This document shows positions 26,437 to 36,896 of a stretch of DNA of 64,000 nucleotides, in pieces. The stretch is from Bacteroidia bacterium (GTDB lineage Bacteria; Bacteroidota; Bacteroidia; UKL13-3). Where the stretch lies: contig JAGVLJ010000001.1 of assembly GCA_020049855.1 (NCBI GenBank), positions 1 to 64,000 of the forward strand. The letters run 5' to 3'. The translations under genes and the position numbers were made by a program. The notes under the pieces are model-generated. The model did not search any database. It was not told the DNA's origin and saw nothing but the letters and a program-made list of their open reading frames with translations. The number at the start of each line of letters is the position of its first letter. Position 1 is the first letter of the stretch.

Positions 26437-29400
26437 ATGAAACAAACAATTACCTACTTTTATACCTTGCTCGGGTTAGCTCTGGGTATGGTTGTAAATC
26501 CGGTGAATTTGCAGGCTCAGTGCGGAATTGCCTCACAGGTTAAACCCGTTGTATCCGCGTCAACCGTGTGCTCGGGAAATTCTGTTACGATGTCAGTATT
26601 TGGCCTTCCGGTAAACACCTGGATTTACCGTGACAATGCCGGAGTATGGCAAAACATGTTCACCGGATCAACAACCACATATACACACTACAGCACATCA
26701 GTAAGTTTTGCCACCACCCGTGAATATCGCGCAGTAGTATCGGCTACGGGTTGTACTATCGACACCACATTGGCAGCCATAGTAACACTTGTTCCGGTCA
26801 CCTACGGAAACAGCAGTGTGTTACCTGCCACTTCCACAAACACGATTTGTTCGAATTCCAATATCATGTTTAGCGTTCGCAACGACCTTCAGGTAAGCGG
26901 TTGGTATTATCGCGATAATGGAGTTGGTTCTTTTAACTATTTTGCGGGCTCTAATCAATTCAGCACCTCTTTTTCTGTGGGTACCACTACTAACCGGGAA
27001 ATAAAAGTGCTTACCCGTCAGCCCAACTCTTGTCAGGTGGATAGTTCACAAAGCATCACCATTACTGTTCAGCCACGTACCGGGATAATAAATCCTGCTA
27101 TCGGAATTTCTACCAGCACCCCTGTGGTTTGCGCGGGGAGCTCGGTTAGCCTTCAGTTAAATTCTTCCTATTCCGGAAGCATTAACTGGCTGTATCGTAA
27201 CAGCGGCACCACCAGTTGGACTTATTTTTCGGCTTCTCCCAACGCTACTGATGCCAACACAACGGTTACCGCCAATACCACCCGTGAATACCGCATTGTT
27301 TTGCAATCAACCACCGGATGTACTTATGACTCTTCGTCCATTATTACAGCGCTCATTAACGCCCCTGTGCCGGGCAACCTGCGCAGTTTAAAACCTTCAA
27401 CCTCAACTCCGGTTATTTGTACCGGAAGTTCCTCTTCCGTTTCAGTTTCTACCGGTTATTCAGGCTCAGTAATTCGCTGGTTATATCGCGACAATAATGC
27501 CGGGAGCTGGAATATATTATCAAGCACATCTACTTCGGTTACGCAATCAATTAATGTTACTTCGGTTACTACAAGAGCTTATCGTGTATTGCTAAGAAAT
27601 GTTGCCTTGTGCAGGCAGGATACTTCGGAAGAAATAACTGTTTTGGTGAACCCTTTTACATATGGAAACACTACAAAAGTTTCTCCTTTGATACAACATC
27701 AAACTATCTGCTCAGGATATAATGCGCTGCTTTCGGTTCCTTCGGGGGTAAACGTGCAAAACTGGCTATACCGAACCAATGGCGGCATCTGGCAATATTT
27801 TTCAAGCGGACAAACAGTTTATGATTATAACACCAGCGTTACAACTTCCACCAACCGCGACTACGTGGTACTGGTGCGCGATAATTCATCTTGCAGCATT
27901 GACACAAGTACTGTGGCAAGTGTTACCATTAAACCTACCGTTTACGGAAGTTTACCATACCAGATTACACCGAATGTAACTACACCGATGGTTTGCTACG
28001 GAAACGCCTCACAAGTTGGTTTTACGCTTAACGGAAACTACCAGATATTAAAATGGATTTATAAAGACAATGCCGGAACATGGGCCGATAACAGCAGTAC
28101 GGGTTCAACCCTGTATGATTACAACACTTCAGTAAGCACAAACACCAATCGTACATACCGGGCTATTATTCGCAATAACGAAAGCTGTATTGCCGACTCA
28201 ACACAACCTGCTTCGGTAGTTATAAATACAAGGGCATATGGAAATCTTACCTCGGTTGCGCCCACAGCAGGGGCGACAAGTGTTTGTAGTGGAACTTCGG
28301 TTTCGCTTAGTACCACTTTGCCTACAAACTATTCTTCGGTTCAGGCATGGTACAGGCGCGACAGTGTTACCGGTTTTTGGACAAACTTTGGTTCGGGAAC
28401 AAGCGTTAACGATAATGGTACCACTATCACCGCATCGGTAAACCGTGAGTATCGCTCCTTGTTTTACAGCAGCTCCCAATGTCGTTTTGATACCTCTGAT
28501 GCCTCGTATGTAACCATAAATATAAGAACAAGAACTGCCAACAACAGCGTGGCTCCGCAACTTAGCACAACAGGGTTGGTATGCAGCGGAAAAAATATTT
28601 CTTCATATATTAATTTGCCATCGGGAACATCGGTGCAAAAGTGGATTTACCGAGACGGAAGCACCGGTAACTGGCTGGATGTTTCGGGCTCCAGTGCCTC
28701 TACCAGCTATACTGATACGAAAACAGGGGTATTGGTAAACACCCAACGTTTTTACCGCGTAATTTTTACCAATAACAATACCTGTTCTATTGATACTTCT
28801 GCTTCGCTTGGCGTTTCCATTCAAGCCGTGAGCGGAGGAACTACCAGCAGCTATGTACCAACTGCATCGGTCGGCAATATTTGTTCGGGAACATCGGTAT
28901 TCATCAATGCATCTACGGGTGTTAGTTCAATCGATGCCATAAGATGGATATACAAAGACAATAGCGGCTCATGGCTCGATGCCATCAGCGGAAGCAATAG
29001 TTTTTCAGACCCAAGTTCCAACACCTTAACTTCTTCAAATATCCTAAGAAGTTACCGCCTGATTCATTACCGCAGCGGAGCATGTGTGATTGATACCACT
29101 TCATCTGTTTCAGTTAATATTAATGCCCGTACCTTCGGAATCAAAATGGTAGCTCCATCTGTTAGCCCTACTGCTGCCTGTGCCACAACTAATATAAATA
29201 TTGTTGTTTCGCTAGCTTCGGGTGACCAGATTCAAAAATATATTTCGCGCGACAATGCCGGAGCCTGGAGAGATATGATGTACACCTCCGCTTCCAGTAT
29301 AACAGACCAGAATACAAACGTAAGTGTAAACACCACCCGCGACTACCGTGTAATATTATATAATAACAACAGCTGCTCTTACGATACATCATTAGCGGCA

Positions 29401-32400
29401 ACCGTCACCATCAATCCAATGCAAAACGGGGTAAATACATCGGTAACTCCGGTTGCAACAACTACCAGTATGTGTGCAGGTGCAACTGCATCGGTAAACG
29501 TGAGCAGTACCATTGGTTCGCTTACCGTAAAAGGATGGATATACCGGGACAATAACGGTGCGTGGATGCCGGGACAAACGGGTACTTCCACTAGCTTTAA
29601 CCAAACCACCTACACGGGTATTGCTTCCAATATTAATCGTGAGTACCGCGCTTTGGTAACACGTGGCAGTGGTTGCGGAATTGATACATCGGCCGGAGTT
29701 ACTGTGGTTATTAATAAACAAACCAACGGATACATAACAAATGCCCCCAACATCCTGGTCAATCCATTTTGCGTAGCATCTGGAACTGCGGTTGGTATAA
29801 ATATAACAGCACCTTCTGGGTACTCTGTTTTACGCTGGCAGACAAGAGACAATAATGGTAGTTGGGATGAATTCTCTTACTCTACATCGGCAACATTAAT
29901 TAACGATTATAATATTAATGTTTCGGCTGCAGTCAGTCGCCAATACCGCGTAATTGCAAGCAGCAGCACCAATTGCAGCATTGACACCTCGGCCACGACT
30001 ACCATTACCATCAATCCGCTTACTGGGGGAACCATAAACACGGTTACCCCAACCATCTCTTCCACTACGGTTTGTTATGGGCAGAATGCGACCGTGAGTG
30101 TAAGTCTTCCATCGGGTTATTCTATGGTGAAATGGGTGTATTCAGATAACAACGGGCCATTAAAAGACTTTTATACTTCGGCAACCGGAACTTCATTCTC
30201 TGACAACAATACACAAGTGCAAACTACCGTGGCAAGAACCTATTATGCCATTATACAAAGCAGCACTAACTGCCGCAAAGATACTTCGCTGGGACTTGGA
30301 GTAACCATTTTGCCCTGGAGCATCAATACAGGAGCGCTTAGTTCGGTTACGCCAACATCAAATCCAACAGGCGGAATTTGTTCGGGAAACAGTGTTTCGC
30401 TAAATGTAAATCCTGGAGCCAACAACTCAGTTTACAAATGGATTTATACGCAATACCCAACGGGTTCGTTCAGCGGGCCAACTTACGATATATTAAACAG
30501 CGCAAGCACATCGGTAACACACAGTAACACATTTATCAGTTCTGCGGCAACAAGGCTTTACCGCGCAGTAGTAAGAAATAATGCAGCCTGCCGGTTAGAT
30601 ACCACCAACTCGGTTTGGGTTAATATCAACCTGCAATCATTCGGATCGGATACTAATTTGGTTATTTCGGCTGTTGATACCGTTTGTTCTTCTGCTTCAC
30701 TCAATCTTTCTATCTCTACCACCGGAAGTATTATCAACTGGCTTTACCGGGATAACAACGGACCATTAAATATTATTCCATCAAGTGCAGGTGTAAGTTC
30801 AATAACCGACAATAACACAACAGCAAGCACCGGAGTAAACAGAAAATACTATGTTTTGGTTTTCAGAAGTGTGAATTGCAAAACCGATACTTCAAAAGTA
30901 AAATCGGTTTACCTCAAAGCAAGGACAGCCGGAAACAGCTCCACCAAAGCCGTTATTTCGGTTGATACGGTTTGTATAGGAACTTCTTCGGTAAGCACGA
31001 GTATTTCCGCATCCAATGTGCTGAAATGGATATACCGCGATAACTTTAGCGGCAACTGGAATGTGATTCCTTCGAGTGCATCAAGTTTCCTTTCACACAA
31101 TATCAGCAATGTTACCAGCATAACAAGCCGTGAATACAGAGCTATTTTCGTAAGCACCTCGTGCAGCGAAGACACTTCTGTTGCCGATACCGTTGTTATC
31201 AAAACCCTTGCTTACGGGAATTTTACCGGCCTAACCCCAACCAGCTTAAACAACGTAAGCTGTAACGGAAACAGTGCAACCATAAGTATAATTCCCGGAA
31301 GCGGAAACACTGTAGTAAAATGGATTTACAGAAACAACAACACCGGCTCGTGGCTCGACTTTTCAACTACTACCAGCACCTCCATTACCGACTACAACAC
31401 CTATGTAAGCACTCCGCAAACACGTGTGTACCGGGTTATCATTCGCAGGGCATGCAGCAACGATACCACTGACGGGTACACCTTGTCGCTGTTGCCAAGG
31501 GGAAAAGGAAATGACAACACGCTTACCCCTACCGTGAACAACAGTACTGTTTGTACAGGAAGTTCGGTAACAGCATCTCTCACTCCCGGCAGCGGAAAAA
31601 TCATTACCATGTGGTTATACCGCAACGGCAACAGCGGTGCATGGAGTATACTAAGCTACACTTCATTAACCAGCGTAACGGACAACTATACCGTAATTGC
31701 ATCAACCACTACCCGCCAGTACTGCGCGATAGTGTATAACACCACTTTGTGCAGCGATGATACTACCAATAGTGTAAGTGTAACCATTAACCCGGTAACC
31801 GTAGGCACTACCAACATTAATCCTATGGTAGCTAATTCTACCGTATGTGTTGGTAATTTTTCTTCGGTAAGTATCAATCCGGGTACAGGTGCTTCGGTGG
31901 TAGGCTGGTTGTACAATGTAAGCGGAGGTGCATGGATGCCTTTTGGCTACACTACAAGCACCAGCATCAATGATTACAATACCAATTTCGGCAGCATCAC
32001 TACTAAAGCATACCGTGCGTTAATTTATACCTCCTCACCTTGCCGTATTGATACATCTAACTCAGTAAGCGTAACAATTACCCCGCGCACTTTTGGCAAC
32101 GATAACAGTTTTACCTTTACCGCACCAAGTCCGGTTTGCTCTGGTAGCAGCGCAAGCGTAAGCATTAGCGCCCTCGGGTCGGGCAACACCATTCAACGCT
32201 GGTTGTACAGAGATAACAGTACCGGAGCATGGAATTCCATTTATTCAACCTCTTCGGCTATCTCTGACAATAACACTTATGTATCCGCTGTAACCACGCG
32301 CACATACCGTACATTAATTGTGAAAGGAAATACCTGCACCATTGATACATCAAATGGGGTAAATGTTACCATCAATCCGGTGGGGGCAGGAAACGACAAC

Positions 32401-34884
32401 ACCATTACACCCACAGGAACCAACTCATATTGTACCGGAGCAGCAGTAAGTGTATCCGTTTCTCCGGGCAGTGGCAACAGCGTTTCTGGCTGGATTTACC
32501 GACTTAACAACTCCGGAGCATGGCAAACATATATTTCATATAACACCAACTCGTTTGTTGATTATAACACCTCGGTTTCTTCAACCACCATCAAATCCTA
32601 TCGTGCCCTGATTTATAAACCTGGTGTGTGCCGCATTGATACTTCGGCTGAGGCAACAGCTACCATCAACCCGCGCACCTATGGAAATCTGGGTACCTCC
32701 CCAACAGCATCAAGTACCAATGTGTGTTCAGGTTCTTCGGTTGCCATAAGCATTTCAACCAGCGGAACAGTAAACTACTGGCTCTATAAAGACAATAGCG
32801 GAAGCTGGACAACCTACAACTATCCATACACAAGCTTCTATGATTATAATACTAACGTAGGAAATACTACCACGCGTCAATATCGGGCCATTATCAATTC
32901 CTCAACCGGATGTACCATTGATACCTCGGCTGTATTATCTATTACCATCAGCCCACGTACCTATGGAAACAGCAGCACTACACCAACCGTAAATAACAGT
33001 ACCGTCTGCTCAGGAACACAAGTGGTGGCTCAGGTTGCCATTGGTGCAGGAAGTTCAGTAATAAAATGGATGTACCGCGATAACAATACCGGAATCTGGA
33101 TTGACGGATCGTATAGCAGCTCGGCCACGTATTACGATTACAACACAACTGTTGCAAGCAATATATCCAGAAGTTATCGCGCTTTGATTTTAAGCGGAAC
33201 CGGGTGCAGCATTGATACCACAAATGCAGTAAATGTAGCCATTAACCCAATAGGAAAAGGAAACTCAAGCAGTACCCCTACAGCAGCCAACTCAACCGTG
33301 TGTGCAGGTAATACCGTTAGTGTAATTTTTAACACAGGCAATGTGATGCAGTGGTTGTATCGCGATGGAGCCACAGGTGCATGGATTTCACTTGGCACGT
33401 CCGGATCAACCATGTATGACTATAATACCAATGTGGGCAATAACACCGCGCGTAATTACCGCGCCATTGTGTATAATACCGCAGCTTGCAGCTACGATAC
33501 CACCAATGCTGTTACAGTTAACATCAACCTACTTACCCTTGGAAATAGCACACAGGCTCCAATTATCTCAAATGGTACGATTTGTTCTGGTAACCTATCG
33601 TCTGTTTCATTAACCCCGGCAAACGGATATGTACAAAACTGGATGTATCGAGATGGAGGAACAGGTGCATGGACTGTTCTCACAAGCTTTGCTTCTAATA
33701 GCTATAATGATTACAATACCACCGTGACTTCCCAGATGAACAGAGAATACCGCGCAATTATTCGCAATCAGAGTACTTGTAGTCTAGATACATCGGCCGG
33801 CACTACCGTAATCATTAAGCCTATTGGAAAAAACACCGACCTTAGCTTTAAACCTCAGGTATCACAGAGCATGATTTGTTCCGGAGCAGGAATTACCCTT
33901 TCGTTCAGCAGCAACCCTACGGTTCAGGTTTGGATGTATCGCGACTCGGTAGTTGATAACTGGAGCCAGTTAAGCAGTGGAAATTACTTTACACATTATG
34001 GCACATACACCTCAACCGTAAAACACCGTACCTACGTGGCGCTGCTGTACAATACCTCTACCTGCTCTATTGACACTTCTGATATTGTATCGGTAACCAT
34101 CAACCCGAATACAAGCGGCAACGTGAACATTGTTCCCGTTACAGCCAATGCAGCCATTTGCAGTGGTAACTTTACCTCGGCAAAAATTGCAGGTTATATT
34201 GGGCAAATTCAATACTGGATATTTCGCAACAATAACGAGCCATGGAATATTCTAAGCTCAACAGCCGACAGCATTTCACAATCTAATGCCGGCACCACAG
34301 TAACCTCACTTACCAACCGTCAGTATCGGGCAATTATTTATACCGGTTGTAATACCGACTCTACACAGGTCCTTTCCGTTTCCATTGATATTGCCCCTGC
34401 CATTCCAATTGTAACAAAAACGGCAGGAGATACACTGGTATGTTCAACTTCCATCGGTGTAACTTACAAGTGGATTCGAAACGGAGTGGATATTCCCGGG
34501 GCTACCTCACAAAAATTTAAACCAACACAAAGCGGAAGTTATGTGGTAGAAATCTCAAATGCCAATGGCTGTAAGGCTGCTTCTGTACCGTATAACTTTA
34601 TTCCTACTTCATCAGGAGCTTCAATCTCAGCTAAAATAGCAGCCAAAGTATATCCGAACCCAACCGAAAACGGAGAAGTAACCGTACTGATTAACGGAAT
34701 AAATGCTGAAACGGTGAATTTCACGGTAATGAATGCTATGGGTCAGGTGGTGATTGGAAAACAACAAACCAACTTAATCAACTCGCAGTTTACCGTTCAT
34801 CTGGAGAATATGATGCATGGCTTGTATTTTATTCTGATTGAAGCCGAAGGAAAAACAAGCACTTTACCGCTTATTCGAAAATAA
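26437..34884 (+). CDS. Giant T9SS-sorted repeat protein, 27 tandem ~97-residue repeats
   Basis: This 2815-residue secreted protein starts with a signal peptide ending in LQAQ. I count 27 tandem repeats of about 94-104 residues. Each shows V-C-S-G-x-S-V-S near its start, W-x-Y-R-D-N-x-x-G-x-W in the middle, and Y-N-T-x-V-x3-T-x-R-x-Y-R-A-x-I with a second Cys in C-x-I-D-T-S, then V-x-I-N-P. There are two Cys per repeat at constant positions, suggesting an intra-repeat disulfide. A final Ig-like segment (TYKWIRNGVDIPGATS) and a type A sorting domain (KVYPNPTENG to MHGLYFILIEAEGK) follow. The ATG at 26437 gives a clean signal peptide; a longer frame begins with TTG at 26398 inside the -7 box. 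It is probably a surface fibre or adhesin. I do not recognise the repeat as a named family. Confidence 0.83.
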   Translation: MKQTITYFYTLLGLALGMVVNPVNLQAQCGIASQVKPVVSASTVCSGNSVTMSVFGLPVNTWIYRDNAGVWQNMFTGSTTTYTHYSTSVSFATTREYRAVVSATGCTIDTTLAAIVTLVPVTYGNSSVLPATSTNTICSNSNIMFSVRNDLQVSGWYYRDNGVGSFNYFAGSNQFSTSFSVGTTTNREIKVLTRQPNSCQVDSSQSITITVQPRTGIINPAIGISTSTPVVCAGSSVSLQLNSSYSGSINWLYRNSGTTSWTYFSASPNATDANTTVTANTTREYRIVLQSTTGCTYDSSSIITALINAPVPGNLRSLKPSTSTPVICTGSSSSVSVSTGYSGSVIRWLYRDNNAGSWNILSSTSTSVTQSINVTSVTTRAYRVLLRNVALCRQDTSEEITVLVNPFTYGNTTKVSPLIQHQTICSGYNALLSVPSGVNVQNWLYRTNGGIWQYFSSGQTVYDYNTSVTTSTNRDYVVLVRDNSSCSIDTSTVASVTIKPTVYGSLPYQITPNVTTPMVCYGNASQVGFTLNGNYQILKWIYKDNAGTWADNSSTGSTLYDYNTSVSTNTNRTYRAIIRNNESCIADSTQPASVVINTRAYGNLTSVAPTAGATSVCSGTSVSLSTTLPTNYSSVQAWYRRDSVTGFWTNFGSGTSVNDNGTTITASVNREYRSLFYSSSQCRFDTSDASYVTINIRTRTANNSVAPQLSTTGLVCSGKNISSYINLPSGTSVQKWIYRDGSTGNWLDVSGSSASTSYTDTKTGVLVNTQRFYRVIFTNNNTCSIDTSASLGVSIQAVSGGTTSSYVPTASVGNICSGTSVFINASTGVSSIDAIRWIYKDNSGSWLDAISGSNSFSDPSSNTLTSSNILRSYRLIHYRSGACVIDTTSSVSVNINARTFGIKMVAPSVSPTAACATTNINIVVSLASGDQIQKYISRDNAGAWRDMMYTSASSITDQNTNVSVNTTRDYRVILYNNNSCSYDTSLAATVTINPMQNGVNTSVTPVATTTSMCAGATASVNVSSTIGSLTVKGWIYRDNNGAWMPGQTGTSTSFNQTTYTGIASNINREYRALVTRGSGCGIDTSAGVTVVINKQTNGYITNAPNILVNPFCVASGTAVGINITAPSGYSVLRWQTRDNNGSWDEFSYSTSATLINDYNINVSAAVSRQYRVIASSSTNCSIDTSATTTITINPLTGGTINTVTPTISSTTVCYGQNATVSVSLPSGYSMVKWVYSDNNGPLKDFYTSATGTSFSDNNTQVQTTVARTYYAIIQSSTNCRKDTSLGLGVTILPWSINTGALSSVTPTSNPTGGICSGNSVSLNVNPGANNSVYKWIYTQYPTGSFSGPTYDILNSASTSVTHSNTFISSAATRLYRAVVRNNAACRLDTTNSVWVNINLQSFGSDTNLVISAVDTVCSSASLNLSISTTGSIINWLYRDNNGPLNIIPSSAGVSSITDNNTTASTGVNRKYYVLVFRSVNCKTDTSKVKSVYLKARTAGNSSTKAVISVDTVCIGTSSVSTSISASNVLKWIYRDNFSGNWNVIPSSASSFLSHNISNVTSITSREYRAIFVSTSCSEDTSVADTVVIKTLAYGNFTGLTPTSLNNVSCNGNSATISIIPGSGNTVVKWIYRNNNTGSWLDFSTTTSTSITDYNTYVSTPQTRVYRVIIRRACSNDTTDGYTLSLLPRGKGNDNTLTPTVNNSTVCTGSSVTASLTPGSGKIITMWLYRNGNSGAWSILSYTSLTSVTDNYTVIASTTTRQYCAIVYNTTLCSDDTTNSVSVTINPVTVGTTNINPMVANSTVCVGNFSSVSINPGTGASVVGWLYNVSGGAWMPFGYTTSTSINDYNTNFGSITTKAYRALIYTSSPCRIDTSNSVSVTITPRTFGNDNSFTFTAPSPVCSGSSASVSISALGSGNTIQRWLYRDNSTGAWNSIYSTSSAISDNNTYVSAVTTRTYRTLIVKGNTCTIDTSNGVNVTINPVGAGNDNTITPTGTNSYCTGAAVSVSVSPGSGNSVSGWIYRLNNSGAWQTYISYNTNSFVDYNTSVSSTTIKSYRALIYKPGVCRIDTSAEATATINPRTYGNLGTSPTASSTNVCSGSSVAISISTSGTVNYWLYKDNSGSWTTYNYPYTSFYDYNTNVGNTTTRQYRAIINSSTGCTIDTSAVLSITISPRTYGNSSTTPTVNNSTVCSGTQVVAQVAIGAGSSVIKWMYRDNNTGIWIDGSYSSSATYYDYNTTVASNISRSYRALILSGTGCSIDTTNAVNVAINPIGKGNSSSTPTAANSTVCAGNTVSVIFNTGNVMQWLYRDGATGAWISLGTSGSTMYDYNTNVGNNTARNYRAIVYNTAACSYDTTNAVTVNINLLTLGNSTQAPIISNGTICSGNLSSVSLTPANGYVQNWMYRDGGTGAWTVLTSFASNSYNDYNTTVTSQMNREYRAIIRNQSTCSLDTSAGTTVIIKPIGKNTDLSFKPQVSQSMICSGAGITLSFSSNPTVQVWMYRDSVVDNWSQLSSGNYFTHYGTYTSTVKHRTYVALLYNTSTCSIDTSDIVSVTINPNTSGNVNIVPVTANAAICSGNFTSAKIAGYIGQIQYWIFRNNNEPWNILSSTADSISQSNAGTTVTSLTNRQYRAIIYTGCNTDSTQVLSVSIDIAPAIPIVTKTAGDTLVCSTSIGVTYKWIRNGVDIPGATSQKFKPTQSGSYVVEISNANGCKAASVPYNFIPTSSGASISAKIAAKVYPNPTENGEVTVLINGINAETVNFTVMNAMGQVVIGKQQTNLINSQFTVHLENMMHGLYFILIEAEGKTSTLPLIRK

Positions 34885-34918
34885 GCAACTCTCTTCCCGA
34901 CCCAACCAAAACCCTTAT

Positions 34919-34953
34919 AGCCCGTTCCGCCTTCAAAGGTGGGCGGGCTTTTT
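34919..34953 (+). terminator. Intrinsic terminator after the giant repeat protein
   Basis: A G/C-rich stem, AGCCCG-x2-CCGCC pairing with GGTGGGCGGGCT, is followed by TTTTT. It lies 35 bases after the stop codon. Confidence 0.75.
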
Positions 34954-35036
34954 CCAGCAACAAATAGCTGATTTATATCAGGGAACTTTTACCTTTATTT
35001 TCTCAGCTTTGAAACAAATAACATAAACCCTTTACC

Positions 35037-35441
35037 ATGCAGCTAATCCCCTATTTAACATTTAACGGCAACTGCGAAGAAGCCCTTCGTTTTTATGAAA
35101 CGGTTTTTAACGGAGAGATCACCTCGCTCAATCGATATGAAGGCGCACCAATGCCGCTGCCACCCGGTTATGAAAATAAAATTTTGCACGCCTCGCTTCA
35201 GTTTGAGGGCAATACCATTATGCTGTGTGACGCCATGCCGGGCTCTACCTACACTCCCGGAAACAATTACTCCCTCTCGGTAAATATCCCGCAGGTAATA
35301 ACCATGGATGCGCTGTTTGATAAACTGTCACAGGGAGGTACTATCACTATGCCCTTGCAGGATACATTTTGGGGGGCACGCTTTGGTATGATTAAAGATA
35401 AATTCGGGATGAACTGGATGTTCAACTGTGATTTAAACTAA
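35037..35441 (+). CDS. VOC-superfamily protein, PhnB-like
   Basis: This 134-residue protein has the PhnB/YjdN glyoxalase-like fold pattern: PYLTFNGNCEEALRFYETVFNGEI at the start, ILHASLQFEGNTIMLCDA in the middle, WGARFGMIKDKFGMNWMFN at the end. Such proteins are metal-binding or degenerate members of the VOC group, often of unknown substrate. It is a single gene following a terminator and ends 24 bases before a convergent methyltransferase. Confidence 0.82.
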   Translation: MQLIPYLTFNGNCEEALRFYETVFNGEITSLNRYEGAPMPLPPGYENKILHASLQFEGNTIMLCDAMPGSTYTPGNNYSLSVNIPQVITMDALFDKLSQGGTITMPLQDTFWGARFGMIKDKFGMNWMFNCDLN

Positions 35442-35464
35442 TCCTGCGGTAGTATTACGGGTGC

Positions 35465-36265
35465 TTATCCTTTACGTACAGCCGTTATCGAATACACCAG
35501 AGGTAGTTTATTCTCCATATGCTTTATCCGGTACCTTTCCGGAGCATATTCTTCTACACAGTTAAAACAGGCGTAGGGCGAATAATCATACTCCTCAAGT
35601 GATGTTATTTCCATTTGATGGTTGAGTAAATTAGTTACCACTTCACCCACGCCATGATTCCATCCTACGTACTCCATATTCACTACTGCACCCCTATCGG
35701 CATACGTGCTTGTTTCGGTTTCTATAATGGGGCCGGTATTTAAATAACTGTACGCTACTTTCTCAAATTTGTCATCAAACATCCACACCACCGGATGAAA
35801 ATCAACAAACACCAGTCTGCCTCCGGGTTTTAAATACGCAGCAATAAGTTTTGCCCATTTATTCATATCGGGCAACCAGCCAATAGTACCATAGCTGGTA
35901 AATACCATATCAAATTTTTTATCGAGGTGATTGGGTAAATCATATACATCGCAACAAATAAAGGTGGCATCCGATTTTGTTTTTTCTGCCAGTTCCACCG
36001 CGCGTTCAATGGCCTTGTCTGATAAGTCAACTCCGGTAACCAATGCGCCCATACGGGCCAGCGAAATGGTATCCTGACCAAAATGACATTGCAGGTGCAA
36101 GATGGTTTTCCCTTTTACATCGCCTAAAAGTTTCAGTTCAATTTCTTTAAGCGAGGTGTGGCCTTTTAAAAAACCAGTTACATCATAAAAATCCGATTTC
36201 ATGTGAATATCGGTGCGGTGATTCCACAACTGCCTGTTTATTTCTATGTAATTTTTTTCTGTCAT
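35465..36265 (-). CDS. Class I SAM-dependent methyltransferase
   Basis: This soluble enzyme of about 266 residues binds S-adenosylmethionine through ILHLQCHFGQDTISLARMGALVTGVDLSDKAI (motif I and the acidic end of strand beta 2). Later methyltransferase blocks are FDMVFTSYGTIGWLPD and YLKPGGRLVFVDFHPV. Both an ATG at 36280 and one at 36265 are possible. I prefer 36265, since the conserved NYIEINRQLWNHRTDIH block follows within a few codons. The substrate is unknown. It shares a strand with, but does not overlap, the neighbouring hypothetical gene. Confidence 0.82.
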   Translation of the reverse strand: MTEKNYIEINRQLWNHRTDIHMKSDFYDVTGFLKGHTSLKEIELKLLGDVKGKTILHLQCHFGQDTISLARMGALVTGVDLSDKAIERAVELAEKTKSDATFICCDVYDLPNHLDKKFDMVFTSYGTIGWLPDMNKWAKLIAAYLKPGGRLVFVDFHPVVWMFDDKFEKVAYSYLNTGPIIETETSTYADRGAVVNMEYVGWNHGVGEVVTNLLNHQMEITSLEEYDYSPYACFNCVEEYAPERYRIKHMENKLPLVYSITAVRKG

Positions 36266-36295
36266 GCTACGTATTCGCAAAACTGAACCGGGAAA

Positions 36296-36727
36296 CTACC
36301 CTCTTTTTATGGCCGCAAAAAAACTTTTAGCCGCAGTAAATTGCAAAGTGCCCTCATCCAGTTTTTCCAGTGCAATTTTAGTTTCGTCAGATACCAACAG
36401 GTATTTTTCGCCATATACCCATATTTTCAATCCGGTTGCATCCACCTTGTCGTAGGTTTTTGCTTCCAGCCGGTTGGTTATTTTTATATCCATAAAATTC
36501 TCCCAGATAATTTGCCGCAAGGGTTCGTGTATCACGGCCTCTTTCCAGCTTACCTGCCCCTGCATTTCTTTCAGTACGGGTTCAAACTTTTTATCCAGTA
36601 AAATATAACTAGGACTGCTCAGCAAAGGAGCGGCTGCATCAAAACGGGTTACCCTGAATTCGGTTTCGTTGATGCGCCACAAGGTGAGTTTGCTTGCTAC
36701 TTTGGGATTGACCTGCCAGATACTCAT
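36296..36727 (-). CDS. Conserved hypothetical protein (143 aa)
   Basis: I do not recognise it. It is soluble, has no signal peptide, and alternates strands and helices (WRINETEFRVTRFDAAAPLLSSPSYILLDKKFEPVL). It lies 31 bases upstream of the methyltransferase on the same strand, so the two could form one unit. The next 169 bases upstream (36728-36896) carry no gene and are AT-rich. Confidence 0.55.
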   Translation of the reverse strand: MSIWQVNPKVASKLTLWRINETEFRVTRFDAAAPLLSSPSYILLDKKFEPVLKEMQGQVSWKEAVIHEPLRQIIWENFMDIKITNRLEAKTYDKVDATGLKIWVYGEKYLLVSDETKIALEKLDEGTLQFTAAKSFFAAIKRG

Positions 36728-36896
36728 GCGTGATTTTTATTTTTACAAGGTAAGAGAAATATTAATTTTTTTCTTGAAATTGTTCCCTATATCTAGGTGT
36801 CATAATCCGAGATAATTTTTATCAAAACAATTAACACCAACTCACAAAAAAATATCTTACCGTTGTATAGTGAACCTAAACTATAATGGACTAAAC

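Noticed and set aside
26521-34395. CRISPR-like or tandem DNA repeat array
   Set aside because: The periodicity is about 290 bp and exists at protein level only. Copies are diverged and in frame; there are no short direct repeats with unique spacers.
26437-34884. Numerous antisense open frames inside the repeat gene, for example 29392-29721 and 30909-31202
   Set aside because: They recur at the same phase in each repeat and are shadows of the coding frame, with no start context or homology.
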